Positions 16,389 through 23,841 of a stretch of DNA of 51,125 bases are shown here, one piece after another. The stretch's first letter is position 1; the number at the start of each line of letters is the position of its first letter. The stretch comes from an uncultured Clostridia bacterium (GTDB taxonomy: Bacteria; Bacillota; Clostridia; Oscillospirales; Acutalibacteraceae). The notes under the pieces are model-generated. The model searched no databases. It was given only the letters and a program-made list of their open reading frames with translations, and was not told where the DNA came from. The position numbers and the translations under genes are program-made. The DNA is taken from assembly GCA_946183365.1 (NCBI GenBank), contig CAMHAH010000022.1, positions 1-51,125 on the forward strand, written 5' to 3'.

Positions 16389-16440
16389 GCCAAAGACCGA
16401 CGCGGCATTTATCGCGTAACAGTATAAGAGGGTGTATGTA

Positions 16441-16875
16441 TTGAAAAGAAAACAGATACGAAGAATGCTCGCCAACGCCTTTAAAACCGCGGGAGCAGAT
16501 AAGATAATAGGAGTATATCTGATATGGTTTTTGGTCGTATCGCTCGTCATATGGCTTGTTGAGCCCAATGTAAAGACCTTCGGCGACGGTATGTGGCTGT
16601 GCTTTGCTTCGGCTACCTCAATTGGTTACGGAGATTACGCGGCTGTGACTGCAGTCGGCAGGATAGCGATAGTTCTGCTCTCGTTATATTCGATAGCGGT
16701 CATCGCGATCGTCACCGCCGTGATCACCAGCTTCTTTACCGATACAATACGCTTCAGAGCGGATGAGAGCGTGAGAAAATTCATGGACGATCTCGAGCAC
16801 CTGCCGGAGCTCTCAAATGAAGAGCTCGAGGATCTCTCAAAAAGGGTAAAAAACTTCCAAAACGGCAAGAAATGA
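16441..16875 (+). CDS. Two-helix potassium channel
   Basis: A 144-residue KcsA-type subunit: first helix (about 24-42), pore helix and selectivity filter SIGYGDY (Thr-x-Gly-Tyr-Gly-Asp signature as TSIGYGD), second helix (about 75-100), and a short charged C-terminal coil. Four subunits would form a K+ pore in the cell membrane. TTG 16441 is chosen as start because GAGGGTG stands 8 bp ahead; the GTG at 16432 overlaps that site and would add only three residues. No RCK domain or gating partner is present. It is separated from the SGNH-like gene by 52 bp and ends at a bidirectional terminator. Confidence 0.88.
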   Translation: MKRKQIRRMLANAFKTAGADKIIGVYLIWFLVVSLVIWLVEPNVKTFGDGMWLCFASATSIGYGDYAAVTAVGRIAIVLLSLYSIAVIAIVTAVITSFFTDTIRFRADESVRKFMDDLEHLPELSNEELEDLSKRVKNFQNGKK

Positions 16876-16882
16876 GTAATAT

Positions 16883-16920
16883 AAATGCACTTCACAAAAC
16901 AGCGTGAAGTGCATTTTTTA
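16883..16920. terminator. Bidirectional terminator between convergent genes
   Basis: A perfect 13-bp stem (16883-16895 with 16904-16916) with an 8-base loop and T tract on the plus strand. Confidence 0.88.
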
Positions 16921-16922
16921 TC

Positions 16923-17513
16923 TTATTGAAACTTTGTGACACTCTTGCGATCCTCGTCGCTGAGCGTTCTGATAACTCGGCAGGGGTTGCCGACGGCGAG
17001 CACGTTATCCGGGATATCCTTGGTGACGACGCTACCCGCGCCGATAACGGTATTCCTGCCGATATGTACGCCGGGTACGATCATAACGCCCGCGGCTATC
17101 CATGCGTTCTCTCCGATATAAACATCCTTGTTATATTGCAGACCTTTTCTTCTCAGCTCTGCTTCAAACGGATGATTAGCGGTTGCTACGGTAACATTCG
17201 GGCCGAACATAACTCTGTCGCCGACATAGATATGACCGTCGTCTACCAAGGTCAGGTTGGAGTTCGAGTAGACGCCTGAGCCTAAGTGCAGATGGTGACC
17301 GCCCCAGTTTGCGTGGAACGGAAGCTCTATATAGCAGTCGTCGCCGCATTCGGCGAATACCTCTTTCATATACGCGAGCTTTTTATCATGATCGCTCGGC
17401 TTTAGCTGATTGAACTCCCACAGCCTGTCCTGATACTTTTGCTGTTCGCTCATTATCTCGTCGTCAAGCGGGTCATATATAAGTCCCTTGACCATCTTTT
17501 CGTATTCTGTCAT
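16923..17513 (-). CDS. maa: Maltose/galactoside O-acetyltransferase (left-handed beta-helix, LacA/Maa type)
   Basis: A 196-residue hexapeptide-repeat transferase that moves acetyl from acetyl-CoA to a sugar hydroxyl. Features: N-terminal Mac domain (MTEYEKMVKGLIYDPLDDE), the YIELPFHANWGGH segment, the TATANHP-like catalytic loop (here VTVATANHPFE with the active His), then regular hexapeptide coils (WIAAGVMIVPGVHIGRNTVIGAGSVVTKDIP) and AVGNPCRVIR. ATG 17513 is chosen because it starts the family domain and overlaps the stop of the upstream membrane protein gene by 4 bp, suggesting coupling. The physiological role of these enzymes is usually detoxification of non-metabolised sugars. Confidence 0.9.
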   Translation of the reverse strand: MTEYEKMVKGLIYDPLDDEIMSEQQKYQDRLWEFNQLKPSDHDKKLAYMKEVFAECGDDCYIELPFHANWGGHHLHLGSGVYSNSNLTLVDDGHIYVGDRVMFGPNVTVATANHPFEAELRRKGLQYNKDVYIGENAWIAAGVMIVPGVHIGRNTVIGAGSVVTKDIPDNVLAVGNPCRVIRTLSDEDRKSVTKFQ

Positions 17514-18166
17514 TCTTTGCCCTTTCTGCCGTACAGCATCGGCTGAGCTATGTGAACGTTGAAGAATTCTATCAGCGGACCCATAAAGAACGCCGTGATG
17601 ATCGTGCCTATACCGACTGTACCGAAAACCTCTGTTATGGGCATTCCGGATATCAGCAGTAACGCTACTCCGAGAGCAACGCATACAAAGTCGCAGATAA
17701 CTCGGCAGAAGGCGAACTTGATCTTGCTCTGTTTCTCTGACCAGACGAGAGCCACCGCGTCGTATGTTGAAACCCCGAGATCAGCCGTAAAGTACAGCGC
17801 TGATGATAAGCAGAGTATGACGACGGCTATCAGCAGGATCATTATCCTTAGCCAAAGCGGAGCGTCCGGCATCAGCTTCTCACAGATACCCTGAGAGAAC
17901 TCGACTATGTAACCGAGCAGGAATAAATTTATGAATGTTGCTATACCGATCTTGCGGCGGTCAAAAATCAAAGCGAACAAAAGCAGTATCGCGTTGACTA
18001 TTACATAAAGGGTGCCGAAGCGTATCGGGATAACGGCGTCCAGACCGCTCATAAGCGACTGGAACGGGTCGATACCGAGAGCGGCGAATTTGAACATACC
18101 TACGCTTATTCCGCAGATAACTACGCCGAGCACGCTCATTATTATCCGTTTAACGAGTTGGTTCAT
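17510..18166 (-). CDS. YczE/YyaS/YitT-type integral membrane protein
   Basis: A 218-residue protein with five or so membrane helices (about 8-28, 48-66, 75-95, 105-128, 150-172, 180-200). The motifs ALGIDPFQSLMSGL near the start and ADLGVSTYDAVAL in the second half show the internal duplication typical of the YczE/YyaS family (DPF...G and STYDA). Function in the family is not established. AGGTGA precedes the ATG. It shares a 4-bp overlap with the acetyltransferase gene, so the two are one transcription unit. Confidence 0.78.
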   Translation of the reverse strand: MNQLVKRIIMSVLGVVICGISVGMFKFAALGIDPFQSLMSGLDAVIPIRFGTLYVIVNAILLLFALIFDRRKIGIATFINLFLLGYIVEFSQGICEKLMPDAPLWLRIMILLIAVVILCLSSALYFTADLGVSTYDAVALVWSEKQSKIKFAFCRVICDFVCVALGVALLLISGMPITEVFGTVGIGTIITAFFMGPLIEFFNVHIAQPMLYGRKGKE

Positions 18167-18308
18167 CTTATCACCTGTCTAATACTGATTTCAAATAAAA
18201 GGTTGACGATCTTAGCGGTCTGATTTCTGCAATACTACGTTGTCAGTCTTGACAGGCGCCAGCAGTGACACTAAGCCAATCGCTTCGCTCTTGGAGTGTT
18301 GTTGCATG

Positions 18309-18344
18309 GGTGTTGTTAGCCAAATCAAAGATTTGGACAACACC
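18309..18344. repeat. Long imperfect hairpin in the 18167-18419 gap
   Basis: GGTGTTGT pairs with ACAACACC and, after a 3-base bulge, CCAAATC pairs with GATTTGG around AAA. No T tract follows. The flanking bases contain further short palindromic stretches (CCAATCGCTTCG, TGTCAGTCTTGACA), giving the look of a mobile intergenic palindrome rather than a terminator. Confidence 0.55.
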
Positions 18345-18419
18345 TCAAGCCTGCCTGCGACTTCCGCCTTGTAATGCAAAAAACATCCTCGCTAATCTAA
18401 GTCAACTTTTTAATTGAGA

Positions 18420-19010
18420 TCAGTCTAAATCTATCACGCAGTATTCAAAGGCGTTCACTACCGTCGTGTTGCCTCTTACTTCCTTTTGAGGTATAGATAC
18501 ACCGTAGTTTCGGTGGATGTGTCCGTGAATGAAATACTGCGGCTCATATTTTTGTATTAGAGTATTGAAGCACTCAAACCCGCGGTGGGGGATAGTGTCA
18601 AAGTCGTTGACCCCTCTCGCCGCCGCGTGGGTCAGAAGTATATCAAACCCTCCGTGCCTTTTGATAGTCAGCCACAGCCTCTTTATTCGACGCTCCATCT
18701 GCTTTTCGGTATACATATACTTACCGTCTCGGTAGTAGTTTGAACCGCCGAGCCCCAGTATCCTAACGCCTTCATACTCGACTATTGTGTCGTCGGCGCA
18801 TATACAGCCCTGCGGATCACGACCGTAGCTGTCGTCATGATTTCCGTGGACATAAATGAGCGGGCACTTAGCCATCGTGACCAGAAATTCAAGATACTCG
18901 GGTCTTAGGTCTCCGCAGGATAGTATCAGATCGAATTCATCGAGCTTGCCGGACTTATAGTATTCATAATAGCGGTCGGACGGGACGTCGGATACAGCCA
19001 GTATTCTCAT
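18420..19010 (-). CDS. Calcineurin-like metallophosphoesterase
   Basis: A 196-residue dinuclear metal phosphoesterase. Visible motifs: ILAVSDVP (Asp8), LSCGDL (Asp34), HGNHDD (Asn57, His58), LLTHAA (His128) and IHGHIHRNYG (His162, His164). In the classical signature the first motif is Asp-x-His; here it is Asp-Val-Pro, so one metal ligand is missing or supplied elsewhere. The substrate is unknown. The ATG overlaps the stop of the ParB-BMP fusion gene by 4 bp, so the two are translationally coupled and probably work in the same process. Confidence 0.82.
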   Translation of the reverse strand: MRILAVSDVPSDRYYEYYKSGKLDEFDLILSCGDLRPEYLEFLVTMAKCPLIYVHGNHDDSYGRDPQGCICADDTIVEYEGVRILGLGGSNYYRDGKYMYTEKQMERRIKRLWLTIKRHGGFDILLTHAAARGVNDFDTIPHRGFECFNTLIQKYEPQYFIHGHIHRNYGVSIPQKEVRGNTTVVNAFEYCVIDLD

Positions 19011-20959
19011 AGCTTTTCTTCTTCCTTTACGCCGGCCTTGGCCTGGTTGATGCCTACCATATCTACGGTGGCTTTGCCGACCGGGGTCAGCTCGTCATAT
19101 GTCGGGATACTGCCGATCACGTTCTCAACCAGATAATCCATACGGATGATCTGCTCAAGGCTCAGCTCTCTTTGCCGCGAGCCGATTATCTCTCCGCTTT
19201 GAGTATAGAACGGAGTGAGGAATGGTGTTCCTACGCTGTGGATAAGGCTGTCGCGGAAGAAATCCGCGTAACGGCGTGAGGCGAGAGGCAGGCTCGGAGC
19301 GTACTCTATATCTACTACGCCCGCCGACATACCCCAGTAATAATTCAGTGCTCTGTTGCTGTTGTCGTATTCATCCTTTATAGTGCTGTCGAGCATCCCA
19401 CGCAGGATACGCTCATAGTATACTCCCCATTTCCATACAGGCACGGCGAGCAGATCGGTCTTATCGTGACCGATATGAGAGAGACCGAAGCTGTTGCGGT
19501 CATCCTCGCTGTATTTAGCGGTGTCCTGAGAAGAGATTATGTGTATGTGCTGACGGTTCAGCGAGAGCGCCGCTTCCTTAGCGCCCTTTACGGACGACCA
19601 CTCGAGAAACACCTTAGCTCTCGGATTAGCCATCTGAGCGCCTAAGGCAAAGGCGTTTATTCCCGCTATCTGTCCGTATATCGGATAGTCGCAGACATAA
19701 CCCAGCCGTCCGCTCTTAGTCAAAGAGCCCGCTAAAGCGCCGAGTATGAATTTTACCTCATACATACGGGTGTAATAGGTCCTGACATAGCGGTGTGATA
19801 TGTTCAGCGAGCAGTTCATGATAACGACTTCGGGATGCTCGACCGCCACTCTCAGGCTTTGTCTGAGCATACGCGGCGAGGTAGTGAATATCAGCTTGTT
19901 TCCGTCGTTGATAGCGCGCTCAAGGGCTGTCAGCAGATATTCGTTGCTCTCTTCGATATACACGGAGGTATCGACCCTGTCGCCGAGTACCGTCTGAGCG
20001 TGAACTCTGCCGCGTTCGTGGTCGCTTACCCAACCCGATTTCTCCGGGACTACGTCGTATATAAATGCGACCTTCAGCTTATCGGGCTTGATATCGAATA
20101 CTCTCTCGAGGACAGACGGCTTTTTGCCCTTGCCCTCGGCAGGATCGGTTTTAAGCTCGATTTCCTCGCTCTGCTCCTTAAGGGCGATCTCCTCCCACAT
20201 TTTCTTGAGGTTGATGCGTATCTCAGCCTCGCCCGCGTGCAGGAGCTCGGTATAACCGTAGATCTGTATATAGCTGAGCATAGCGTCGCTGACGGTGGTC
20301 TTTAGCTTATCTCCGCCGCTCTGGCGGTACGCCTGCTCAAAATAGTAGTAGGCGCTCGATAAGCGGCGCTGGTCGTCTACAGACCACCACTCGTCAAACG
20401 GCTTGCCCATCGCTCTGAGTAGCTCGCGGTAGCTGCCGCGTTTTGTGAATTCTATGAAATTTATTTTAGTGTAGCGGTTGAACTCTACGAACTCATAGTA
20501 GAGCTGTACCGCTTCGTCGTCCGACGGCTCGGGCATTATGCGGATAACATCGGCGGGTATGCTGTAGGCGTTGCAGTATTTGAGCACGCTGACGCGTTTG
20601 TTGCCCTCTTCGACATAGAAGCGGTTCATATATTCATAGACCTTTATCGGGTCTCTGATACCCTCGCTCAGATGCGAGCGGTACAGCGCCTCCCACTTAT
20701 CCGCGAACTCTGTGCTCTCGTCAAGCAGGGGCATGAAATTAGCCGCGAAAGCGTTTGTCCTGCCGGCGGTCTTAGTGCCGACAATATTCATTACCGGTAT
20801 CTGGATAACGCCGAGGCGTATCCCTCCGTTGGAACTCTCGGGAGGGATCATCTCATCAAGTATCGGCAGATACGGGTCTTCGTTTTTAGCTGTCCTCGCG
20901 CGGTATTCCTTTTGACCGAGCTTCAAGGCTTCCTTATAGTATAATTCCTGCTGCTGCAT
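19007..20959 (-). CDS. Cytoplasmic fusion: ParB-like domain + BMP/PnrA-type ligand-binding domain
   Basis: A 650-residue protein without signal peptide or membrane helix. Residues about 50-145 resemble a ParB/sulfiredoxin-like domain: IQIPVMNIVGT at the start, GIRDPIKVYEYMNRFYVE and the EEGNKRVSVLKY motif (117-128) where ParB proteins have a (G/N)(H/N)(R/K)R signature. A helical middle part and a charged linker follow. Residues about 294-590 read as a BMP/PnrA-type periplasmic binding fold (KVAFIYDVVPEKSGW, then MYEVKFILGALAGSLTKSGRLGYV and GINAFALGAQ), the family that binds purine nucleosides in PnrA. A binding-protein fold inside the cell usually means ligand sensing. The gene starts only 15 bp after a terminator hairpin. 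The combination is the interesting part; function is unknown. Confidence 0.75.
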   Translation of the reverse strand: MQQQELYYKEALKLGQKEYRARTAKNEDPYLPILDEMIPPESSNGGIRLGVIQIPVMNIVGTKTAGRTNAFAANFMPLLDESTEFADKWEALYRSHLSEGIRDPIKVYEYMNRFYVEEGNKRVSVLKYCNAYSIPADVIRIMPEPSDDEAVQLYYEFVEFNRYTKINFIEFTKRGSYRELLRAMGKPFDEWWSVDDQRRLSSAYYYFEQAYRQSGGDKLKTTVSDAMLSYIQIYGYTELLHAGEAEIRINLKKMWEEIALKEQSEEIELKTDPAEGKGKKPSVLERVFDIKPDKLKVAFIYDVVPEKSGWVSDHERGRVHAQTVLGDRVDTSVYIEESNEYLLTALERAINDGNKLIFTTSPRMLRQSLRVAVEHPEVVIMNCSLNISHRYVRTYYTRMYEVKFILGALAGSLTKSGRLGYVCDYPIYGQIAGINAFALGAQMANPRAKVFLEWSSVKGAKEAALSLNRQHIHIISSQDTAKYSEDDRNSFGLSHIGHDKTDLLAVPVWKWGVYYERILRGMLDSTIKDEYDNSNRALNYYWGMSAGVVDIEYAPSLPLASRRYADFFRDSLIHSVGTPFLTPFYTQSGEIIGSRQRELSLEQIIRMDYLVENVIGSIPTYDELTPVGKATVDMVGINQAKAGVKEEEKL

Positions 20960-20974
20960 GGGGTCTCCTATGGT

Positions 20975-21009
20975 AAAAAAGCTCCAATGTTTGTATACAG
21001 AGGAGCTTT
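20975..21009 (-). terminator. Terminator/attenuator between the GH13 gene and the ParB-BMP gene
   Basis: Minus strand: AAAGCTCC and GGAGCTTT (20978-20985 with 21002-21009) form an 8-bp stem with a 16-base loop and a run of T. The downstream ATG at 20959 follows almost immediately, with TAGGAG in between, so the downstream gene needs read-through or a promoter inside the GH13 gene. Confidence 0.8.
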
Positions 21010-21016
21010 GATTGTG

Positions 21017-22867
21017 TTATTGTTCGCAGAGTATCCACATAAAGCCGTAAGGCGGCAGCTCTGCGCTCATTCCGCTTATCTTTTTGTCGCTGAAAAGCTC
21101 TCGACCGCTCACAACTCCGTCAAAAAACGCGGTCTGTGTATCGCCGCTGAAATTGAAGAAAGCGTACAGCCTTTCGTTTTTACGCTCGCGATGTATTCCG
21201 AGAACATGATCGTTTCCTGTATCAAGAGTTCTCAAATCGGCAGAGGCCGTAAATACATCGTGTGACTTGCGGATATCCTCAAGCTGTCTTAATGACTGAT
21301 ATATCCGGCCCTGGACTGTTTTGGTATCCTTGCGGTTTTCGGCAAGCGACCAATCGAATTTGCCGCGGTGCAGATATCTGCTGTCGGCAAGCTTATCGGG
21401 ATCGTTATGATAGCTGTAGTCGTTCAACTGAGCGACCTCGTCGCCGCTGTATATGACCGGGATACCGCTCTGCGTCAGCATATAGGCGTGCAGGGTGATA
21501 TCAAAGCTCAGGGCTTTATCGAGCTTTTCGCTGTCGTTGTCGGCTAAAGCTGTTTCTATACCGCACAGGCTCGCCGTAGTGCCGCACAGTCTCGCGTCGC
21601 CGAGGCTCTCGTCGTCGTTATACAGCTCGCCGCGAGAGCGGCTGCCCTCGAATTTCCCCGTGAAATAATCGTTGAGAAAACGCTTGTGAGGGACCTCTTT
21701 CATGCCGAAGCCGCTGAGGTAATCATAATCGAGGCCCCAGCCGATGTCGTCGTGACAGCGCAGATAGTTCAGGAAAACATAGTCCTTAGGCAACGCTGAT
21801 AACTGCTCCATCTGACGGTTCAAGAGGCGGACGTCCTTTGTAGCAACGGTATGCCATGTGCTCGCCATAGTGGTTACGTTGTACAGCATATGACACTCGG
21901 GCTTTTCGGGAGTGCCGAAGTACGGCGCTACCTTTGACGGCTCCATGACGACCTCGCCGAGTAATAGGACAGACGGGCACACTATCTCTGAGATGATGCG
22001 CATCATCCTGACTAAGGTATGGACGCGCGGCAGGTTGCGGCAGTTGGTGCCGAGCTCCTTCCAGATATACGGTACTGCGTCCAGTCGGATAACGTCTATT
22101 CCGCGGTTAGCCAGCGACAGCATATTGCCGACCATATCGTTGAATACCACGCAGTTGCCGTAGTTCAGATCCCATTGATAGGGGTAGAAGGTGGTCATTA
22201 CTACCTTGTCGCAATCGGGCAGATAGGTGAAGTTGCCCGGCGCGGTAGTGGGGAAGACCTGTGGTACTGTCCTCTCAAACTCGAAAGGTATATCCCAGTT
22301 ATCAAAGAAGAAATAACGTTTTCTCGCTTCTTCGTCACCCGCGCGCGCCGCTTTGGCCCACGCGTGATCCTCGCTGGTGTGGTTCATAACAAAGTCGAGA
22401 CAAACGCTTATATCGTTTTTGTGGCAATCCGCTGTCAGAGCCTCAAGATCCTTCATTGTGCCGAGCTCAGGCTGAACACGGCGGAAGTCGGCTACGGCGT
22501 AGCCGCCGTCGGAGCGATCCTTAGGACTTTTGAGAAGCGGCATAAGGTGAAGATAATTGACGCCGCTCTCTTTTATATAATCGATCTTATTCTTTAATCC
22601 TTTAAGATCGTCCGAGAAGTTGTCGACATACATCATCATGCCGACAAGCGAATTTGTGCTGTACCAGAAGGGCGTTTTCTCACGCTCGCGGTCGAGCTTT
22701 TTCAGAGCTGAGTTTCTCTGATGATAGTAGTCGTACAACGAGTTGCACAGCCAGCTGAACGCCTGCATATCGTTGTTGTAGGTCTCGCAGTACAGCCACT
22801 TGAGCTCGTCGTATCTCTGCTCAAAGCGTCGGACGAATTCTTTGTTCCAGTTTACTGATGATCTCAA
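21017..22867 (-). CDS. GH13_4-type glucosidase: amylosucrase / sucrose hydrolase-like
   Basis: A 616-residue enzyme of the alpha-amylase clan that fits the amylosucrase subfamily: N-terminal helical domain (about 1-65), then PFWYSTNSLVGMMMYVDNF, GVNYLHLMPLLKSP, and SDGGYAVADF. Catalytic residues visible: Asp263 nucleophile (IDVIRLDAVPYIW), Glu305 acid/base (LLLGEVV), Asp373 with His372 (CHDDIGW), and His163 in MNHTSEDH. Family members cleave sucrose, releasing fructose, and either make a glucan or hydrolyse. Next to a fructokinase and alpha-galactosidase, its job is most likely cleavage of sucrose left over from raffinose. The start is TTG, inside TTGA overlapping the fructokinase stop, with GAGGTGG ahead; no ATG exists near the family N-terminus. 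Confidence 0.88.
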   Translation of the reverse strand: MRSSVNWNKEFVRRFEQRYDELKWLYCETYNNDMQAFSWLCNSLYDYYHQRNSALKKLDREREKTPFWYSTNSLVGMMMYVDNFSDDLKGLKNKIDYIKESGVNYLHLMPLLKSPKDRSDGGYAVADFRRVQPELGTMKDLEALTADCHKNDISVCLDFVMNHTSEDHAWAKAARAGDEEARKRYFFFDNWDIPFEFERTVPQVFPTTAPGNFTYLPDCDKVVMTTFYPYQWDLNYGNCVVFNDMVGNMLSLANRGIDVIRLDAVPYIWKELGTNCRNLPRVHTLVRMMRIISEIVCPSVLLLGEVVMEPSKVAPYFGTPEKPECHMLYNVTTMASTWHTVATKDVRLLNRQMEQLSALPKDYVFLNYLRCHDDIGWGLDYDYLSGFGMKEVPHKRFLNDYFTGKFEGSRSRGELYNDDESLGDARLCGTTASLCGIETALADNDSEKLDKALSFDITLHAYMLTQSGIPVIYSGDEVAQLNDYSYHNDPDKLADSRYLHRGKFDWSLAENRKDTKTVQGRIYQSLRQLEDIRKSHDVFTASADLRTLDTGNDHVLGIHRERKNERLYAFFNFSGDTQTAFFDGVVSGRELFSDKKISGMSAELPPYGFMWILCEQ

Positions 22868-23811
22868 ATTACCACCTCATCAAGCGTAGGCATCGCGGGA
22901 ATGGCGCCGCTGCGGCTCGTAGTGATCGAAGCGGCCTTGTTCGCGAAGAGAACCATCCTATATACTTCTTTCTCGCTCAGCTCAGAGGGCTTAAGTTTAT
23001 TCATGCGGCACATACAACTCAGAAAAGCTCCGAAGAAGGTATCTCCCGCGCCGTTGGTATCGGCTACCTTGACCTTGAAGCCCTCGACAAGACCCGTGTT
23101 GTTTTTTAAACGGAAATAAGCTCCGTCAGCGCCGAGGGTGACCAGTATCAGCGGTGTGCCGTATCTCTCATAAAGCATAGCGGTACCCTGCTCGGCGTCC
23201 TCGACTCCTGTCAGAAGAACGAGCTCCTCGTCGGATATCTTGAGGATATCGACAAACGGCAGGGGAGCGCTCATGTAATATAAAGCGTCCTTTAATGTGC
23301 TCCACAGGCTCGCTCTGTAATTCGGGTCATAGGTTATCACAGCTCCGAGCTCCTTAGCCTTCTGCGCTGTGTTGAGTGTTGCCGAGCGGGACGGCTCATC
23401 GGTCAGACTGACTGAGCCGAAGTGCAGGAACCGTGTGTTTTTAAGCTGCTTGACAGAGATCTCTTTTTCATCGAGCAGAGTATCCGCAAAGCCCTTGCGG
23501 TAAAAGGCGAAGTCGCGTTCTCCGCTCTCTTCGACAGAGACCACCGCGAGGGTGGTGTTTGAGGCATCTGATACGATCATACCGCTCGCGTCAACTCCGT
23601 TCTTGCTCACGGTGTCAACAAGCAGCTTGCCGAAGGCGTCGTTGCCGACCTTTCCTATGAAAGCCGTCTTTGCTCCGAGCCGAGCCGCGGCGACGGCTAC
23701 GTTTGCCGGTGCGCCTCCGGGGAAGGCGGTATATACCGGTATGCCTGCGTCAGAAACCCCTGTCTGTGTAAGATCGATCAATATTTCGCCGATTGCAGTG
23801 ATATCAGTCAT
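22864..23811 (-). CDS. scrK: PfkB-family sugar kinase, probable fructokinase
   Basis: A 315-residue ribokinase-family kinase: substrate motif GGAPANVAVAAARLG (32-46), and the ATP/anion-hole motif DTNGAGDTFFGAF with catalytic Asp257. The GGAPANVA pattern and the neighbourhood (sucrose-cleaving GH13_4 directly downstream) point to fructose as substrate; adenosine or other sugars are formally possible. AGGAGG precedes the ATG at 23811. The stop overlaps the start of the GH13 gene. It would make fructose-6-phosphate for glycolysis. Confidence 0.87.
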   Translation of the reverse strand: MTDITAIGEILIDLTQTGVSDAGIPVYTAFPGGAPANVAVAAARLGAKTAFIGKVGNDAFGKLLVDTVSKNGVDASGMIVSDASNTTLAVVSVEESGERDFAFYRKGFADTLLDEKEISVKQLKNTRFLHFGSVSLTDEPSRSATLNTAQKAKELGAVITYDPNYRASLWSTLKDALYYMSAPLPFVDILKISDEELVLLTGVEDAEQGTAMLYERYGTPLILVTLGADGAYFRLKNNTGLVEGFKVKVADTNGAGDTFFGAFLSCMCRMNKLKPSELSEKEVYRMVLFANKAASITTSRSGAIPAMPTLDEVVI

Positions 23812-23841
23812 AACGACCTCCTGAAATGTAATGAAAACAGA

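Noticed and set aside
17514..17684. 57-codon upstream extension of the sugar acetyltransferase
   Set aside because: It overlaps the YczE-type gene, is Arg/His-rich, and the ATG at 17513 with ATGA overlap matches the family start.
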